Origin: Druceiella hillmani
Taxonomy: Eukaryota; Arthropoda; Insecta; Lepidoptera; Hepialidae
Direction of reading: 5' to 3'
Assembly: GCA_039881145.1 (NCBI GenBank)
Contig: JAYKKI010000008.1
Location: 31,416,501 to 31,480,500, forward strand
DNA length: 64,000 bases
A program made the position numbers and the translations under genes. Under the pieces are notes generated by a model. It was not told the DNA's origin and ran no database searches. It was given only the letters and a program-made list of their open reading frames with translations. Shown piece after piece: positions 1 through 11,900 of the stretch. Each line of letters starts with the position of its first letter. Within the stretch, counting starts at the first letter, position 1.

Positions 1-1043
1 ATCTACATGTGTCGCAAATGATAATAATATGCTTTTTGGAAATTAACTACCAATGTCGCAATTTGTAGCGATGAACTGATCACGTATCAGCTCTTTGCCA
101 CTATTTGCTATATATGTAAACAATTTCTATCGGGTATATCTCACTTTTCACCTTAGTCATTACTGCAGTCAATTCAAAGTAAACTCGCAATATCGATAAT
201 TCGTTTTCTTTTTTATTACGTGTAGATTCGTGTAATAACAGCCAGAATCATATTAAAACGCTGATGTTTCATTCTTGCAAGAGAAGTTACAAAGGTTTCG
301 AAAATTATTTCAAGACTACATAATCTGTATCTTTAAAGAAATTGACAATTAAATTTATAATACTACAATTAATTTATAATAATCGTAAGAGGGGACATCC
401 CCCCTTCAGTTCGCCACCTACAAAAGTGGAATTCTTGCAACAATACGGATGTACATTTATAATTTTGGTTTATGTGTGCAATTATTATTCAGGAATAATT
501 TTCTGTTTCGAGATATATAGGTATATTCTACAATAAAATTTGAATACTCCTTGCTATAATTAAGAAAACGGAACACTTATATCTTTATGAGAATTTTCTA
601 AGTCCATTTATGAAACTCTTTTAAGTTAAGAATTGATATTAGGTATATTTGCATATAAATAATAAATCAAACCTTGGTTCGATGTTTTAAAAGTTTCTTG
701 TTTTTAAATAACTCCTACTAATGGAATACCAAAGACAATAATATAGTACGAATTGAGTGATCAACAATCGTATTAATTTTCAAATCTATTGCATGGGATA
801 CCAAATAAAAGCGAATAAAATGAGGATACCATAGTTAGACTGATTTTATTATAATATTTTATCGTAAAAGTTATGATAAATTATAACATATATTATATAT
901 ACATATAGGAATTCATAGACTGAATTAATGGTACGTAGTATATGTCTAAATGATATAATAAAACTAAGTTGAATTATTTTTTTTAATCATAATAATCACC
1001 CCATCTCTACAAATTATAAAAAAATTTAAAAAATATAAAAAAC
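1..1043. other. AT-rich spacer, no gene seen
   Basis: Strongly AT-rich sequence with many A and T runs and stop codons in all frames. The only open frame of note (342-536, 64 codons, plus) has no recognisable domain and composition like the surrounding DNA. No RNA gene or repeat was recognised. Confidence 0.6.
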
Positions 1044-1128
1044 GTAGAAATAATACTACCTACGTCACGTAGTTTCATTTAATTGTGAATACTGAATTTA
1101 TAAAAAATGAACGCCAAATATATTCAAT
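1044..1128. mobile_element. Foldback element fragment (copy a)
   Basis: An 85-bp fragment that matches only the right end of the foldback family seen in full at 4112-4373 and 19118-19377. It keeps the arm words GAAATAATACTAC and ACGTAGTTTCATTTAATTGTG and the shared tail ending AACGCCAAATATATTCAAT. The left arm and centre are missing, so it is a dead, truncated copy. The family has no coding capacity here. Confidence 0.75.
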
Positions 1129-1779
1129 ATTTGAAAAACAAATTATAAATATATTTGTAATGAAGTTCACCTTATAAACGTTGTCAATTATAAATAATCT
1201 AATGGTTACGGTAAATTTGTTACGGTAATTTCAAGCATTAACGTAATGGCACGGAACATTTATAACACTTACGACTTCGATTTGTGCTTAAGCAATTTTT
1301 TCTAAGTTAGATGACACGAAAACGTAATTAGCTAACATTTACATTAAAACATTATTGCACATAAAATTATATATTTTAGAAAGTATAACATAAATACTTT
1401 ACAAAAACCTAAACGTGAAAGATCGTGGTAAGTGCTGCTGGACCATTTAAAAACGTATCTAAAACAAAAAGATGATATCAGTAAAAGAAGACATGAGTCA
1501 TGAAAATGAGCATCTGATATATAAACATAAGTAAGTATATAAAGAAAATGTTCACTCTCTCTCTGTTTTTGAGATGATCTAAAGGTTCGTAACTAATTTT
1601 ATAATTCAGAATATACCTAACAAACTGTCAACATCTACATGGACCCTAGATCCATTTTCTTTTTTTTTTCACTGAAGAAACTATCACCCATTCATCACAC
1701 CGCAAACCCAAACGACAAGTTGACACTTCAATCAAACACAACAACATTATAAAACAAGACCCCCAAGCCCAAACGCACG
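1129..1779. other. AT-rich spacer
   Basis: No gene or RNA recognised. It contains short purine or pyrimidine runs and a CT-run near 1556-1566, and grades into the GC-raised island that follows. Confidence 0.5.
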
Positions 1780-2200
1780 CCAGGCCCCCGTCCCACCGGA
1801 CGGACAATGACAATATTTTGAGCGGCATAAATCAAGTTAAGCAAGCAAACTAAGACAATTACACGGCGCTCGCCGCGGGCCGTCCTCTCATTGCCGCATT
1901 GACCATTACGAAAACTGTTTACGTTTTTTGCATCCGTCGCCAGCTCGCAAGTAAAAGGTTTTATGGCGGCGCGGACGCAGTTCCGAGAAGAAAGGACACC
2001 CAGTAATAAACCACAGCGTTTCAAAGTCATGCACGTTGGCGCATACTCAATTAGTTTCGAGACAGAAAAACTCCAAGGTTGCTCGTTTTATTTGGCCCCT
2101 CGTAATAAATAATAATGTTAGCTATTTAGTTTCGCTGCGTTAATAAAATAATGTGTTGCATTTGACGGATCGACCGTTCCGCGAGGCCGATTTATTTACT
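1780..2200. promoter_or_regulatory. GC-raised island 1 (candidate regulatory element)
   Basis: Base composition changes abruptly from about 75-80% AT to roughly balanced, with many CpG dinucleotides. It contains TTTTATGG at 1959-1966 and GTAATAAA (reverse complement TTTATTAC) at 2003-2010 and again at 2102-2109; these words match known posterior-Hox/Caudal-type homeodomain sites. A 100-codon minus-strand frame (1728-2030) overlaps it but shows no domain. The regulatory reading is inference from composition and motif clustering. It could instead be an old GC-rich transposon piece or a non-coding exon. Confidence 0.35.
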
Positions 2201-2201
2201 T

Positions 2202-2248
2202 TGTTTTACGTATTTGGCTTGTAGTTAACAAGCCAAATACATAAAACA
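2202..2248. repeat. Short inverted repeat (hairpin)
   Basis: Arms at 2202-2222 and 2228-2248 are 21 bp with a single mismatch around GTATTTGGCTTGT, with a 5-base loop. The tight loop suggests a template-switch footprint rather than a transposon. Confidence 0.8.
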
Positions 2249-2298
2249 CATACGTACAATATAAATAGTACATGCAAATATTGTAACTCCTTAATGGA

Positions 2299-2357
2299 CT
2301 CAATATATCTGTATTTCAAACAATCCTCAAGATTCTTTTAAATACAGATATATTGAG
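2299..2357. repeat. Perfect 18-bp inverted repeat
   Basis: Arms CTCAATATATCTGTATTT (2299-2316) and its exact reverse complement (2340-2357) enclose a 23-base loop. It lies 50 bases after another hairpin. No transposase or target duplication was seen. Confidence 0.8.
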
Positions 2358-4111
2358 ATTCGAACTTAATCGTCACATATTGTGACGGTAAACAAATAAA
2401 ATTATATCTACAAATCTTGCTATGTCAACAAATCTTGCTCTTAAAAAATAAATATTATAACTTTAATAGTGATTCGTATTGCCTGTTATTTGAGTCTACA
2501 AGAAATTTAAAAAAAAAAACTTTGCGGCTTTTTTAAAAATAACAATGGTAAACATACTTTTTACTACTTAATTTAATTTCAAATATTTCAGTATAGCTTG
2601 GGTTTATACTTCTAATTATAAAATATATTTCCCTTTACAAATATCCGTTATCCCGAATAAATTTCAGCACTAAAAGTCATTTTCAGAAATACATTTAAAA
2701 GTCGTCTTAAATAAGGATTACCCCTGAAAATGTTTGCTTTCCTGTTGGCTACTTATTTTCGTTGCCATTTGTGATATCTTCAAAATGATTTTTATATCTT
2801 CAAAATTATTTTAAAATTGAGTGAATGGCGATTTTTTAGCCATTACTCTATCTTATTTATGCGTATATTAGATACTATATGAATAAAACAAGTAATAAAT
2901 GTACAAAAATCCTTCACAAATAAAAAAGATTCTCATTATTAAAATTCATATTATTAAATATGTGCTAATTGTGGTTATAAAAACTTTTATATAAGAATAT
3001 TTTTGTGAAATTCTATTTCTATAGAAATAAAATTAAATATAAATAATTCAGAAACATTTATTATTTTACAAAATTTACAATGTTTCAGAAATGTATATCA
3101 TAAGAATCGATTTAACATAAAGAAAACAAGCTAACAATTAATCTTTCCGATAATGTGCCTCTACTTCTTTCTCTCTTTAATTCGTCTTCTTACAATTCGC
3201 TTATTTAGATGTTATTCCGGTAAAAAGCTTCCTTCTAGCACATATTCAAAAATATTCTAGCAAGACAATCCTATTCAAATGTTTTAAAAATGTTCTACAC
3301 TCGGATTTCAGTCATTTTGGTTACTTATTCAGTTAAAATATCTTTCTTGAAAATTTATTTTACATTGTTTTTTTTTACAAACACTAAAAGATTTTCTTTC
3401 CCAATATCTAGTTTAATTTTTACTCCTTTTATCATCAACCAAGTTGCCATTACAAAAAAAAAAGAATGTGAGTTTAAACGTAACATTTCACATTTGGTCA
3501 AATATTACGGACAATTCACGAAAGTGAACTATTTTTTTTTGGCATTACCAAATACTACATACTATATAATTCGAAAAATCGTAACAATTGCAATTTAACA
3601 CCAACGTAAATTTCACTAATTTTTCATTAAGCAAAAGAAAATATTTTTTTATTAAAATAATAGCAAGTGACGAATATTTTATTAAATACTTCATTTCAAC
3701 GCGTATCCATTTGTTTAATAAACAAAAGAAAAATTTCCACTGGTGCTACATTGAACATACATCAAAAAATATTTTAATAACAACTTAATAATTTTTTAAC
3801 AATTTATTTAACGAACTTTTATCGTACTTAAACATCTTGCATAGTTTTCTAAAACGCCTTTGAAACTTAAACCAAAAATCAGTTTTATTCAATTATCAAC
3901 AATAATAACAATAAATTTATTTCAACATTTAAAATATATCTTACATTTCAAATATATTAAATTTTTGCATAATCTAATGCCCCGAATTCTGTCGTAATAA
4001 CGATAACTGTTTTAAATTATAATGACATCTGTTTTAAAGAAGGTTTTCGGACTTTCTCTAAAACATAAACAAAATAATTCAGAATGTAGTTTATTATAGT
4101 AAGTAAACACA
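2358..4111. other. Very AT-rich spacer
   Basis: About 1.75 kb of approximately 75-80% AT sequence with frequent homopolymers. Open frames at 3290-3598 and 3588-3788 are lysine-, asparagine-, isoleucine- and phenylalanine-rich, as expected from random AT-rich DNA, and have no recognisable domain. Confidence 0.55.
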
Positions 4112-4373
4112 GTTAAATGAAACTACGCGATGTAGTATTATTTCTACTTTATTTAAATTCTTTACCACAACCTAGGTTTCGTTGTATGACAACATCTTCG
4201 GGTGGACAATTTGTAAAGATATTTGCTAATATCCCACCTGAAGATGTCGTCATACAACGAAACCTAGGTTGTGGTAAAGAATTTAAATAAATTAGAAATA
4301 ATACTTCCTCACGTAGTTTCATTTAATTGTGAATAATGAATTTTTACAAAATTAACGCCAAATATATATTCAA
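4112..4373. mobile_element. Foldback element (copy b, near complete)
   Basis: A 262-bp element that is almost one large palindrome. The left arm (about 4112-4205) and right arm (about 4234-4327) are near-exact reverse complements, including TTTACCACAACCTAGGTTTC and AGATGTCGTCATACAACG. The spacer is about 28 bases. An asymmetric tail of about 45 bases ends in AACGCCAAATATATATTCAAT. It has no coding capacity, so it would have to be mobilised in trans if it is a MITE. No clear target-site duplication was seen, so the superfamily is unassigned. Related copies lie at 1044, 11901, 19118 and 49741. Confidence 0.8.
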
Positions 4374-4655
4374 TAGTAAGTAAACAATTAGTTCAAGTTA
4401 AATTCAAAACTATCTTTCAAAATATTTGAATTAAAAAATAAGTTAAATAAATAAAAGCGCAATATCCCTTACATGCATAACTCTAGTAATTCGATGAACA
4501 ATTTAAAATAAACTGATAAACATTGTATAGAGTCCTAATAATCTAAGCATTTATATTGCGACTACCGTCGTTAATCTTTCCTCTATTTAGAAGAACATAG
4601 ACGAAAACATCTTCCGTCCCGGATTTTTTAAATGAATTTCCCTAAAACTCAATTG

Positions 4656-5075
4656 AGTTCTAGTATCGTTAAAATTGACATAAACGACTCGTTCTCGTAA
4701 TGGGGATTTACGATATTACTGGCGTACCAAGATTTTACAATTACCCATCGGCAGTAGGTACCTGTGTTTGTCTGTACGAGAGTTTTAAGATTCTCTTCCC
4801 GGGATGGGCAACGCGTCTCGAGCCCGCCTAATATGTGCAAAGGAGTGATTTACGGACGTACCTGATTTATGGGCCGATGCACTTATTATCTTTTTGACAT
4901 TTCGTTTTTAAATCTTTGGTTACTGTAAGCGAGTGTTGAATGTGTAATGTGAAATATTTATTATGATAATGCTATAAAAATCTAGGCAATAACTGATGAA
5001 CGAGGCGCGGTGCAGTAAACGTCTGGTCGGTTCGCTGATTTAACAGTGGGCAGTTAAATAATATTAAGGATTTAT
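4656..5075. promoter_or_regulatory. GC-raised island 2 (candidate regulatory element)
   Basis: Two adjoining stretches of more even composition (about 4660-4880 and 4985-5045) in AT-rich DNA. Words include TTTATGGG at 4866-4873 and a CpG-containing run around 4800-4825. A 63-codon minus-strand frame (4649-4840) has no recognisable domain. Function is inferred only from composition and non-repetitive character. Confidence 0.25.
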
Positions 5076-6187
5076 ATTCGACATCTGGAGAAAAAAAGGT
5101 ATTGAAACAAAATTCGAAGCATCCACTCGGAAATGAAAATTTTCAAGAAATTATTTGTTAGCTAACGCATCGTACGATTCAACAGCAAGCTAAACGTTTA
5201 TATGTTTATTTAGTTTGAGCTTTAATTCTAACAATTCTAATTCTAACAATGATATATACAGCTGATTCAAATATATAATAAAACAAACGTTCCAATTTAT
5301 CTAACACGTCAATAGAAGATTGACGTGGAACATATTTAGACTTGATCGATACGCCATAATCTCGATATTAGCTACTATTATGATTAGAAAACGTCATTGC
5401 GTAACGCCCATTATCGAGTTTTTTTCAATCGAAAATGTTCAACCGATCAAAACTACGTGATTACGAGCGTAACTTGGTAACGTTAGCAAGGACAAATGTT
5501 ACCAACATGTTAACAAGGATAATGTGTAAAATAAATGTGTTTATGTGATATTGATCGTTCGAGTAAAAAATTAATCGATTAGTATCGCCAAAACCGACAT
5601 AATGACAGTATAATTATATTAACTTACAATTTAATTAAGATGGGGAAAATTAGGGAAGTTAGGAGTATCGTAAAACCAAAACACGTCAAACACCAAGACA
5701 GCACTATTAGCATGAATTTAATAGTAATTATAGGTCGATGAGATTAAAATTTAATACATTAACGTTTAATAGTAGTTATAGGATTAATAAAATAAATGTA
5801 ACAATATTTTATCGATTGATATCATGACTTCAACAATAGTCGGAACTCTAGTATGTGGGACCATAGATTTTATCGTATCTTTATTAATCCTTATAAAAAA
5901 TCTTTTACTCTTGAAAATATTACAAAAACGATTTTTGGAGCTGATCGTTGAATCATTATATTAAATATTATGATTAATTAATATATTTAAAATCAAAATA
6001 AATGGAATAAAAGTTAAAGTAGAGTAAATTTATTTTATATTTTGTCCTGGTCTGAAGTGAAGTTAATTTTTTTCTTACCTAATTCATAAGAGAAAATGTT
6101 TGATGGAAAATGATTCAGAGGGGAAAAGGATATTAACAATTAGAAGCATGACACAATTTTTGATCGCGAAGAAAAAGTATAAAAAAA
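5076..6187. other. AT-rich spacer
   Basis: No gene, RNA or clear repeat recognised. Scattered short homeodomain-like words (ATTA, TTAAT) are expected at this composition and were not scored. Confidence 0.5.
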
Positions 6188-6312
<125 letters not shown>

Positions 6313-7727
6313 GTAAATATTACGTTTCAGACGTCGTTAACATTGACATCTTTTTAAACTGAAATCACAATAATTTTAACTCATATTTGTTTATTATTTT
6401 CGATATTTTCCAACATCCAATTGATAAAGATGATAAGAAATGGAAAACAGATGGACTTTTCTTCACCTTCAATAAATTATCCCACTAAACTGCTTATAAA
6501 GTGCCCTAAAATATTAGAGTTTACATCTGTAATCATTTCCAAGATATTTGAGGTCAAGCAACGTGAAGCTCACACCTAACTGAGAGATAAAAAAACTTTT
6601 AGGTCACTTTCAAAAGTACTAGTAACTTGAAATTCTGTACATACATAGTATTTAAGTTACAAATAAAGTAAGAAGTTTGAAATCTGGAAATTGTTGGCTA
6701 AAGACAAAGATAATTAAGTTTCTATTAATGTACCTATCAAGTTACATAAAACGTAACATATTTTTACAACTCTATACATGTTCTGTAACTACAGCTGTGA
6801 TTTTAAAAAATAGTAAATAAATAAACCATATATTTACCAATTCATGATTACAGATTCGCTTAGTACTTCTATGGTTATATAAATTCGTTATAGTTTTCAA
6901 GTTTCGCTAAAGTTTCAGTTTACAGTTCATTTTTAAAAAGTAACACTTGGGCTTTGGCCAACGGACTTTGTTTTGTAAATAATTGGAAATACATAAACAC
7001 TTTAGTTCTGCTGAACGGAATTTTGTCTTAAAGAAAGTAATTAGTTCATTTTTAACTTTGCGAAATAGATGTGTATGATAATAGATGCCTACTTACTATT
7101 TAGCGTTTTATCGAAAAAAACAAGTTATAAGTTCTTGATGATGGTCTGCTATGTGCCATAGCGTAAATCACATAACAGATGATGGTTCATGTTCATTTCA
7201 TGTTATTTCTTATTCTTTGTATTTAAGTAGTGAACAAACTTCTGTAGTCAGGTTAAACATTATGTAACATATACAGTATTATCATGAAGAGCTTCAGGTA
7301 TACAAATGCGATGAACGCTGTCAACATTATTTTAATAATGAAGTATTAATTGTCGGATTATGTTCCAGATGTCAATTGAAGGGCTTTTTACCAGTGTGTG
7401 TTCGAAGATGATCTACTAAATAACATTATCACTATACTTAGCATCGCAAACACGGCAAACAAACAGACCAATGCCAGTGTTTGTGAATCATGTGTGTAAT
7501 GTAAAAATGCATTAGAAAAAAAACCGTTCTGACAATTTCCAGATATTGTAATAGTAATTACGTTTTGCATGCATTGTATAAGAGAAAAAAGTTATTCAGG
7601 ATTAAAAGGAAGCCAAGTTATTTTCTCGTAATATTAACAACACCATTGGTAATAATGAAATTTTTGGTACAAATGCCTATTAATACCTTTTAGATTTCTT
7701 AATAATCGACAAGATTTTTTTTCAGCA
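6313..7727. other. AT-rich spacer
   Basis: No gene or RNA recognised. Minor frames such as 7388-7570 (minus) show no domain and AT-driven composition. Confidence 0.5.
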
Positions 7728-7872
7728 GAAACTCTTTCCAGCTCTCATAAAATTACATATTTATGAAGATAATTATTTTTATAAATGATTTCCTTTCATT
7801 ATCAAATGCACCGGATGAACTAGCCTAGACAAAGATTATAGTGGTAAAAACATAAGTCTAATTATAAATTAC
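7728..7872 (+). repeat. Diverged direct repeat, left copy
   Basis: Similar in order and orientation to 9056-9214, about 1.33 kb downstream. Both begin near GAAACT, pass through CATAAAA and an ATTTATAA stretch, then share a coding-like strand GCACCGGATGAACTAGCC (the right copy has ACACCGAATGGACTCGCC), and end with an exact CATAAGTCTAATTATAAATT. The pair could be two copies of an old dispersed repeat, a local duplication, or eroded long terminal repeats; no TG..CA ends, primer site or polyprotein were seen. Confidence 0.7.
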
Positions 7873-9055
7873 AGATCAGTATGTGAAATGATCATATGTG
7901 TTTGAAGTGTATGAGAATCGTAAATTAAGGGTTGATTTGATGGTGATACTGGTAGTCTTTTGGAAAGCACGTTTTTCTCGGTGAGTAACGTTACCCCTCA
8001 TTACGATGTTTATGTACTTAGCGCACATTAGGATTTTTTGCATCGACGCAAGGGAATTCGCAGAGGAATTTAAATGTACACATCACGACAATCAAAAGAC
8101 TAGAAAAATAATCTTTCAGTTCAACTACGGCTTGGTGCATGAATTGCTACCCGTTAAGACTAAGGTTGAGATTGTCAATAGAAACAAAATCCATTGAAAA
8201 CAACACCTATATATGTTAGTCTTAGTCTGAACAATGCCCTAATTGATATCGGGTTCTCTGTTATCTCATATAACCAAGCTATTATCTATGGTGAAGCGTT
8301 TGAATCTGTCGGTTAAGGCGGACCTATAGGTAGGTTTCACCATCCATAAAATTTAAAAATTATCGTTTTCATAAATTTTAAAAGTCTTAGGCTTTTTAAA
8401 ATATTGTTTTTAATACAATTGCCCGCATTACGCATTAAATATATTTACAAAAAGTTAAATATCGTTAATGGATAATGCGACCAGTTTTGTTTAAAACAAT
8501 ATTTTGAAAAGCCTAAAAAAAAGGAAAAAGTAAAATCTAGGTAAATGTTAATATTATCACATATATCTCGGCCATTTCAGACCTTAAAGAAACTCAACAA
8601 AATATTACAGTACGGAGGGCCAGGTTCCTCTTCAGAACGTTACCCTTAAAAAATAGTGAGACGAAAATAGCCAATAATTATTTCAGAGCTTTGCTAAAAA
8701 AGTACAACCAAATAGATTAGAGCTTCGTATATAGAGTTACTGACCATTACACCTATCACAAAACTGAACTTGACCGCGATGAGCAGTTTTCAGATATTTA
8801 TCCCTTTTCTAAGCAGAGTTATGCGAAAGTAAAATAGTAACTTTTTTATAGATCTTACCATATGATGAAGGGATCGACAAAACGAATTATTAATGAGCTC
8901 ATTACATACCTAATTATAATAACTATGGAAAAGCTGTGGCTAGGTTCAAGATTTCATTCCTTCTTGATATTTAACGCAAAATAGGAAACGAATGTAAATA
9001 TTTTATAACATGAGGCAGATTAGATCAATGTTCTCTGTGATATATGATTTAGAAA
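7873..9055. other. Segment between the direct repeats
   Basis: About 1.2 kb, slightly less AT-rich than its flanks around 7960-8340. A 63-codon plus-strand frame (8006-8197) has reasonable composition but no family I recognise. Nothing resembling a retroelement protein was seen. An inverted repeat at 8387-8516 lies inside. Confidence 0.4.
8387..8516. repeat. Inverted repeat, about 26-bp arms
   Basis: Left arm 8387-8412 (TTAGGCTTTTTAAAATATTG and onward) pairs with right arm about 8490-8516 (ACAATATTTTGAAAAGCCTAA), with a spacer of about 77 bases. It is MITE-like in form, but no second copy was recognised in the window and no target duplication was found. Confidence 0.65.
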
Positions 9056-9214
9056 GAAACTTTTTCAGCCATCATAAAAATAAATATTTATAAGGAAAAT
9101 TATTTTGATGAATGCTTTCGTTTCGTTATTAAAACAATTAAATCAAATACACCGAATGGACTCGCCTCGCCAAAGGTTGTAGTGGAGAAAAACATAAGTC
9201 TAATTATAAATTAT
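9056..9214 (+). repeat. Diverged direct repeat, right copy
   Basis: Partner of 7728-7872. The offset between matching positions moves from 1328 to 1342 along the repeat, showing about 14 bases of insertion in this copy. The last 20 or so bases before TTATTATATA are identical between the two. Confidence 0.7.
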
Positions 9215-9299
9215 TATATATGATAAGCTATTAATATCTTAATTAATTGTACATAAATCCCCCACATGTTTTTAGTAATAAAATGTTACGCTAATTGAA

Positions 9300-9560
9300 T
9301 TCCTTGATGACGCATTGAATTTATCGCTCCCGCCGTCGTTTTACTGCGAGGCCAGCCGAACGTGAGCCATCTAACAGCGGTGACAGCACATTCGCATTGA
9401 CAGTTACTTCCTTTATATAGCTAAATTACGAGCAATTACAAAAAGTTTTCAGTATTCGTAGCGGCGTCCGACGACCTTTGGCAAAGCAGCCTTATTTAAA
9501 ATCGCTCAGTTTACGTTTTTAAATATGTCGTAGCACATCTACGACGAGAGAGTTGCGGTT
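9300..9560. promoter_or_regulatory. GC-raised island 3 (candidate regulatory element)
   Basis: About 260 bp of near-balanced, CpG-containing sequence (for example around 9330-9385 and 9455-9475) flanked by AT-rich DNA. It is not repeated in the window and contains no long open frame. A candidate conserved non-coding element by composition only. Confidence 0.3.
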
Positions 9561-10127
9561 CGGATAAAATGTTTCCTTTAGAATCTAATCCGGTTTTGTG
9601 ACTGTGATTTGAAGACAGTTTTTGAACGTCAAGTAATAATAATAAGGTTGAATTTAAAGATTTCAATCATTGGAATTATATTATTCTATGCGTCTGTTAT
9701 CTTTTATACAGGTTCCATGGAGATGGTAAACAAAAAGTCATATATTATACTTTTACGTGACACAAAAATGCAGACGTTAAGATATTTTTACGAATACGTA
9801 ATTTTAAGTTTCTGTACATCTAAAGGAAAAACGGAAACGCTTAAAAAATCGTACCCCTAAAGGAAAAAAGGAAAACCCTTATAAGTTAAATCAGACGAAA
9901 CTCAGTAAAAACGCGAAATTAAGCGCAGAAATAGAGCTAACGCTTTTAAACGTTTATATAATTTTAGACTGACCAGATTAAGTAACTAACTTTGTTTAGT
10001 TTTATATATAGTGTAGGGTATCATTTAAAGAAACGTTAAATATTTTTTTAAGATTTTAAGTGGCATACTTTTAGAACTGTCCGCTAAAATGTGCAAAAAA
10101 TTACAAAAGTCCCCTTATTTATTTGTT
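9561..10127. other. AT-rich spacer
   Basis: An 83-codon plus-strand frame (9609-9860) is present, but it has no recognisable domain and its composition matches the spacer. No RNA gene or repeat recognised. Confidence 0.45.
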
Positions 10128-10340
10128 GTCGCCGTGGTGTATTGGGTTGATCACACGGCATACGGCGCACCGCGGGGACCCGGGTTCGATTCCCGGCCGT
10201 TCGTCACACGGAACTGAACTGGTGTTATGGTTGGCTGTAAAAGATGGCTCTCGTAGCAATAAGTTCACTATATTTAACAGTGATACTTTAAAACAGATAG
10301 ATACATTAAAGTAGATAAATAAATAAATAAATAAAATAAA
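10128..10340 (+). mobile_element. tRNA-derived SINE, copy 1
   Basis: The 5' part resembles a tRNA gene. It has an A-box-like TGGTGTATTGG at about 10135-10145 and a canonical B box GGTTCGATTCC at 10183-10193, spaced as in a type 2 RNA polymerase III promoter. A non-tRNA body follows (AACTGAACTGGTGTTATGG, then GGCTCTCGTAGCAATAA), then a simple tail of TAAA units. A second copy with the same block order lies at 26956-27155, which shows this is a dispersed family and not a single tRNA gene. SINEs are moved by LINE reverse transcriptase in trans. A clean target duplication was not found. Confidence 0.9.
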
Positions 10341-10755
10341 TTTATATAAGTACTGAACCGAAAATCACAAAAAATAGGTTTGATAGAACCCGAGCAGGAG
10401 ATTTCGGGTAAACTATAGCGAGTATCCTAGATCTTATAGTTGTTGAGAAGTTCAAAATAATTTTACACCTATTAAAGACATAGTAGGGAACAAATTAATA
10501 CCGTTGATAATGATATTAACATTTATAAATAGGTTAATAGAAACGCTTTTATTTCAACTTTTATACCAAATAAGTATGTACGGTACCCTCGTACTGTGAG
10601 TTCTACTCGTAATTAACAAGTTGTTTTTGTTACAACAATGAAATTGGGAGTTATGACAATGAAGTCATACATGCTAGATTAGGCACAAAGAACCGATTAT
10701 AAGGTGATACAACAACATATTGTAAGCTAAATAGGTATTAAAGTTTGTACATATA
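10341..10755. other. AT-rich spacer
   Basis: Nothing recognised apart from a short GATAATGATATTAAC-rich stretch; no gene or repeat. Confidence 0.45.
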
Positions 10756-10873
10756 AAAATATGTGCACACATACGCGCGCAAACGCGCACGTGACAAGCG
10801 CACGTGCTTGTGCACGTGCGCGTGCTTGTACGCACAGACACACTCACACAAACTCGACACGCACACGCACATT
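10756..10873. repeat. Degenerate CA/CG alternating purine-pyrimidine tract
   Basis: About 118 bp dominated by CA, CG and TG dinucleotides in alternation, with repeated GCGCACGTG and GTGCACGTGCGCGTGC words near 10785-10830 and ACACGCACACGCAC at the end. Alternating CG/CA is the classic Z-DNA-prone pattern. It is probably a decayed CA microsatellite. Open frames on both strands through it are Cys/Thr/Arg repetition and not genes. Confidence 0.85.
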
Positions 10874-11900
10874 TAATATAGCGTATTTTCTTTTCTTTCA
10901 ACAAGGAGGAAACAATCTTTTTACTCGTGAAACGCTTGGTATTGTTAAATTTTCTTGAATTATTGAATACAAAATGTAATAAATCCGTTTTTTAAAACAA
11001 GCCATAGTCAACATTTATACTGATCTCTATTGCCTTTACAAACGACTTTAGTCTTAGACCAAGATAATTTACTATATTATAACATATTCTAAATATTTTG
11101 TACAAAACAATTTTTTGTACAAATTGTATAGGTAACATTAATTTCGACAAAAGTAAAGAAGTTTCAACTTAAAACTTCAATGAGTAACTTTTGACAAGGT
11201 TACATAATATTTTAAAGCAATAAGCAAATTAAAAAAAATCGAATGAAAAAAAACAATACGATTTGCGAATGGTAAACAATTTTCATATGTGAAAGCTTCG
11301 ATGAGCAATTTTCAAGTTAACTATATAAATTTATTTCACAATTTTATTGCCCCAAATAAAAATGCAAACGAAATAAATACGAGGTGCAGTTCCTCCAAGA
11401 CAAGTCTGCAATTGTTGGCGGTAACGTGAGTTATGGCTTTATTGCTCTGTAACATTAAATCGTTTAACTAAATGCTTGTTAGAGATACTGAACAAAATAT
11501 TATTAATATTTTGTATAAGGTATACAACCTAGCCTACCTGTGAAACTAAATAAAGTGCCGACATCTTGATCATAATTACGTCTTCGTCTGTAACTAGCGA
11601 TAGATTTTTTATGTGTATAGTACAGGTGATAAATATTAAAGGATAATTGGACTAGGATACACCTTTTCGTATCTCTCTAAGGTGCTCAGTATAGATGAAG
11701 ATAATTCGAGTAATACAGAACTGATAAAAGAACATAAAGAGATAATGAACTCTTCCTGACTTCACTTTTATTTTATTCAGGATAAAATTCCTGATTGTCC
11801 TGAAAATGCAACAACTAGTTCCAAACATTTTCTTTCCCATCATACCATGATAAAATTGACCGCCATTGACACATTCGATTTATTAACTTCAAAGTTATAA
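10874..11900. other. AT-rich spacer
   Basis: No gene or RNA recognised. Slightly less AT-rich around 11385-11460, but too short to call. The 63-codon minus frame at 11652-11843 has no recognised domain. Confidence 0.45.

Noticed and set aside
1728..2030. 100-codon minus-strand frame as a gene
   Set aside because: No recognisable domain, no splice or promoter context; its length is explained by the lower AT content of the island.
7728..9214. LTR retrotransposon
   Set aside because: Direct repeats are short and diverged, without TG..CA ends, a primer-binding site or any gag/pol similarity.
10128..10200. Functional tRNA gene
   Set aside because: A and B boxes are present but no convincing acceptor or anticodon stems; the second copy with the same downstream body shows a SINE.
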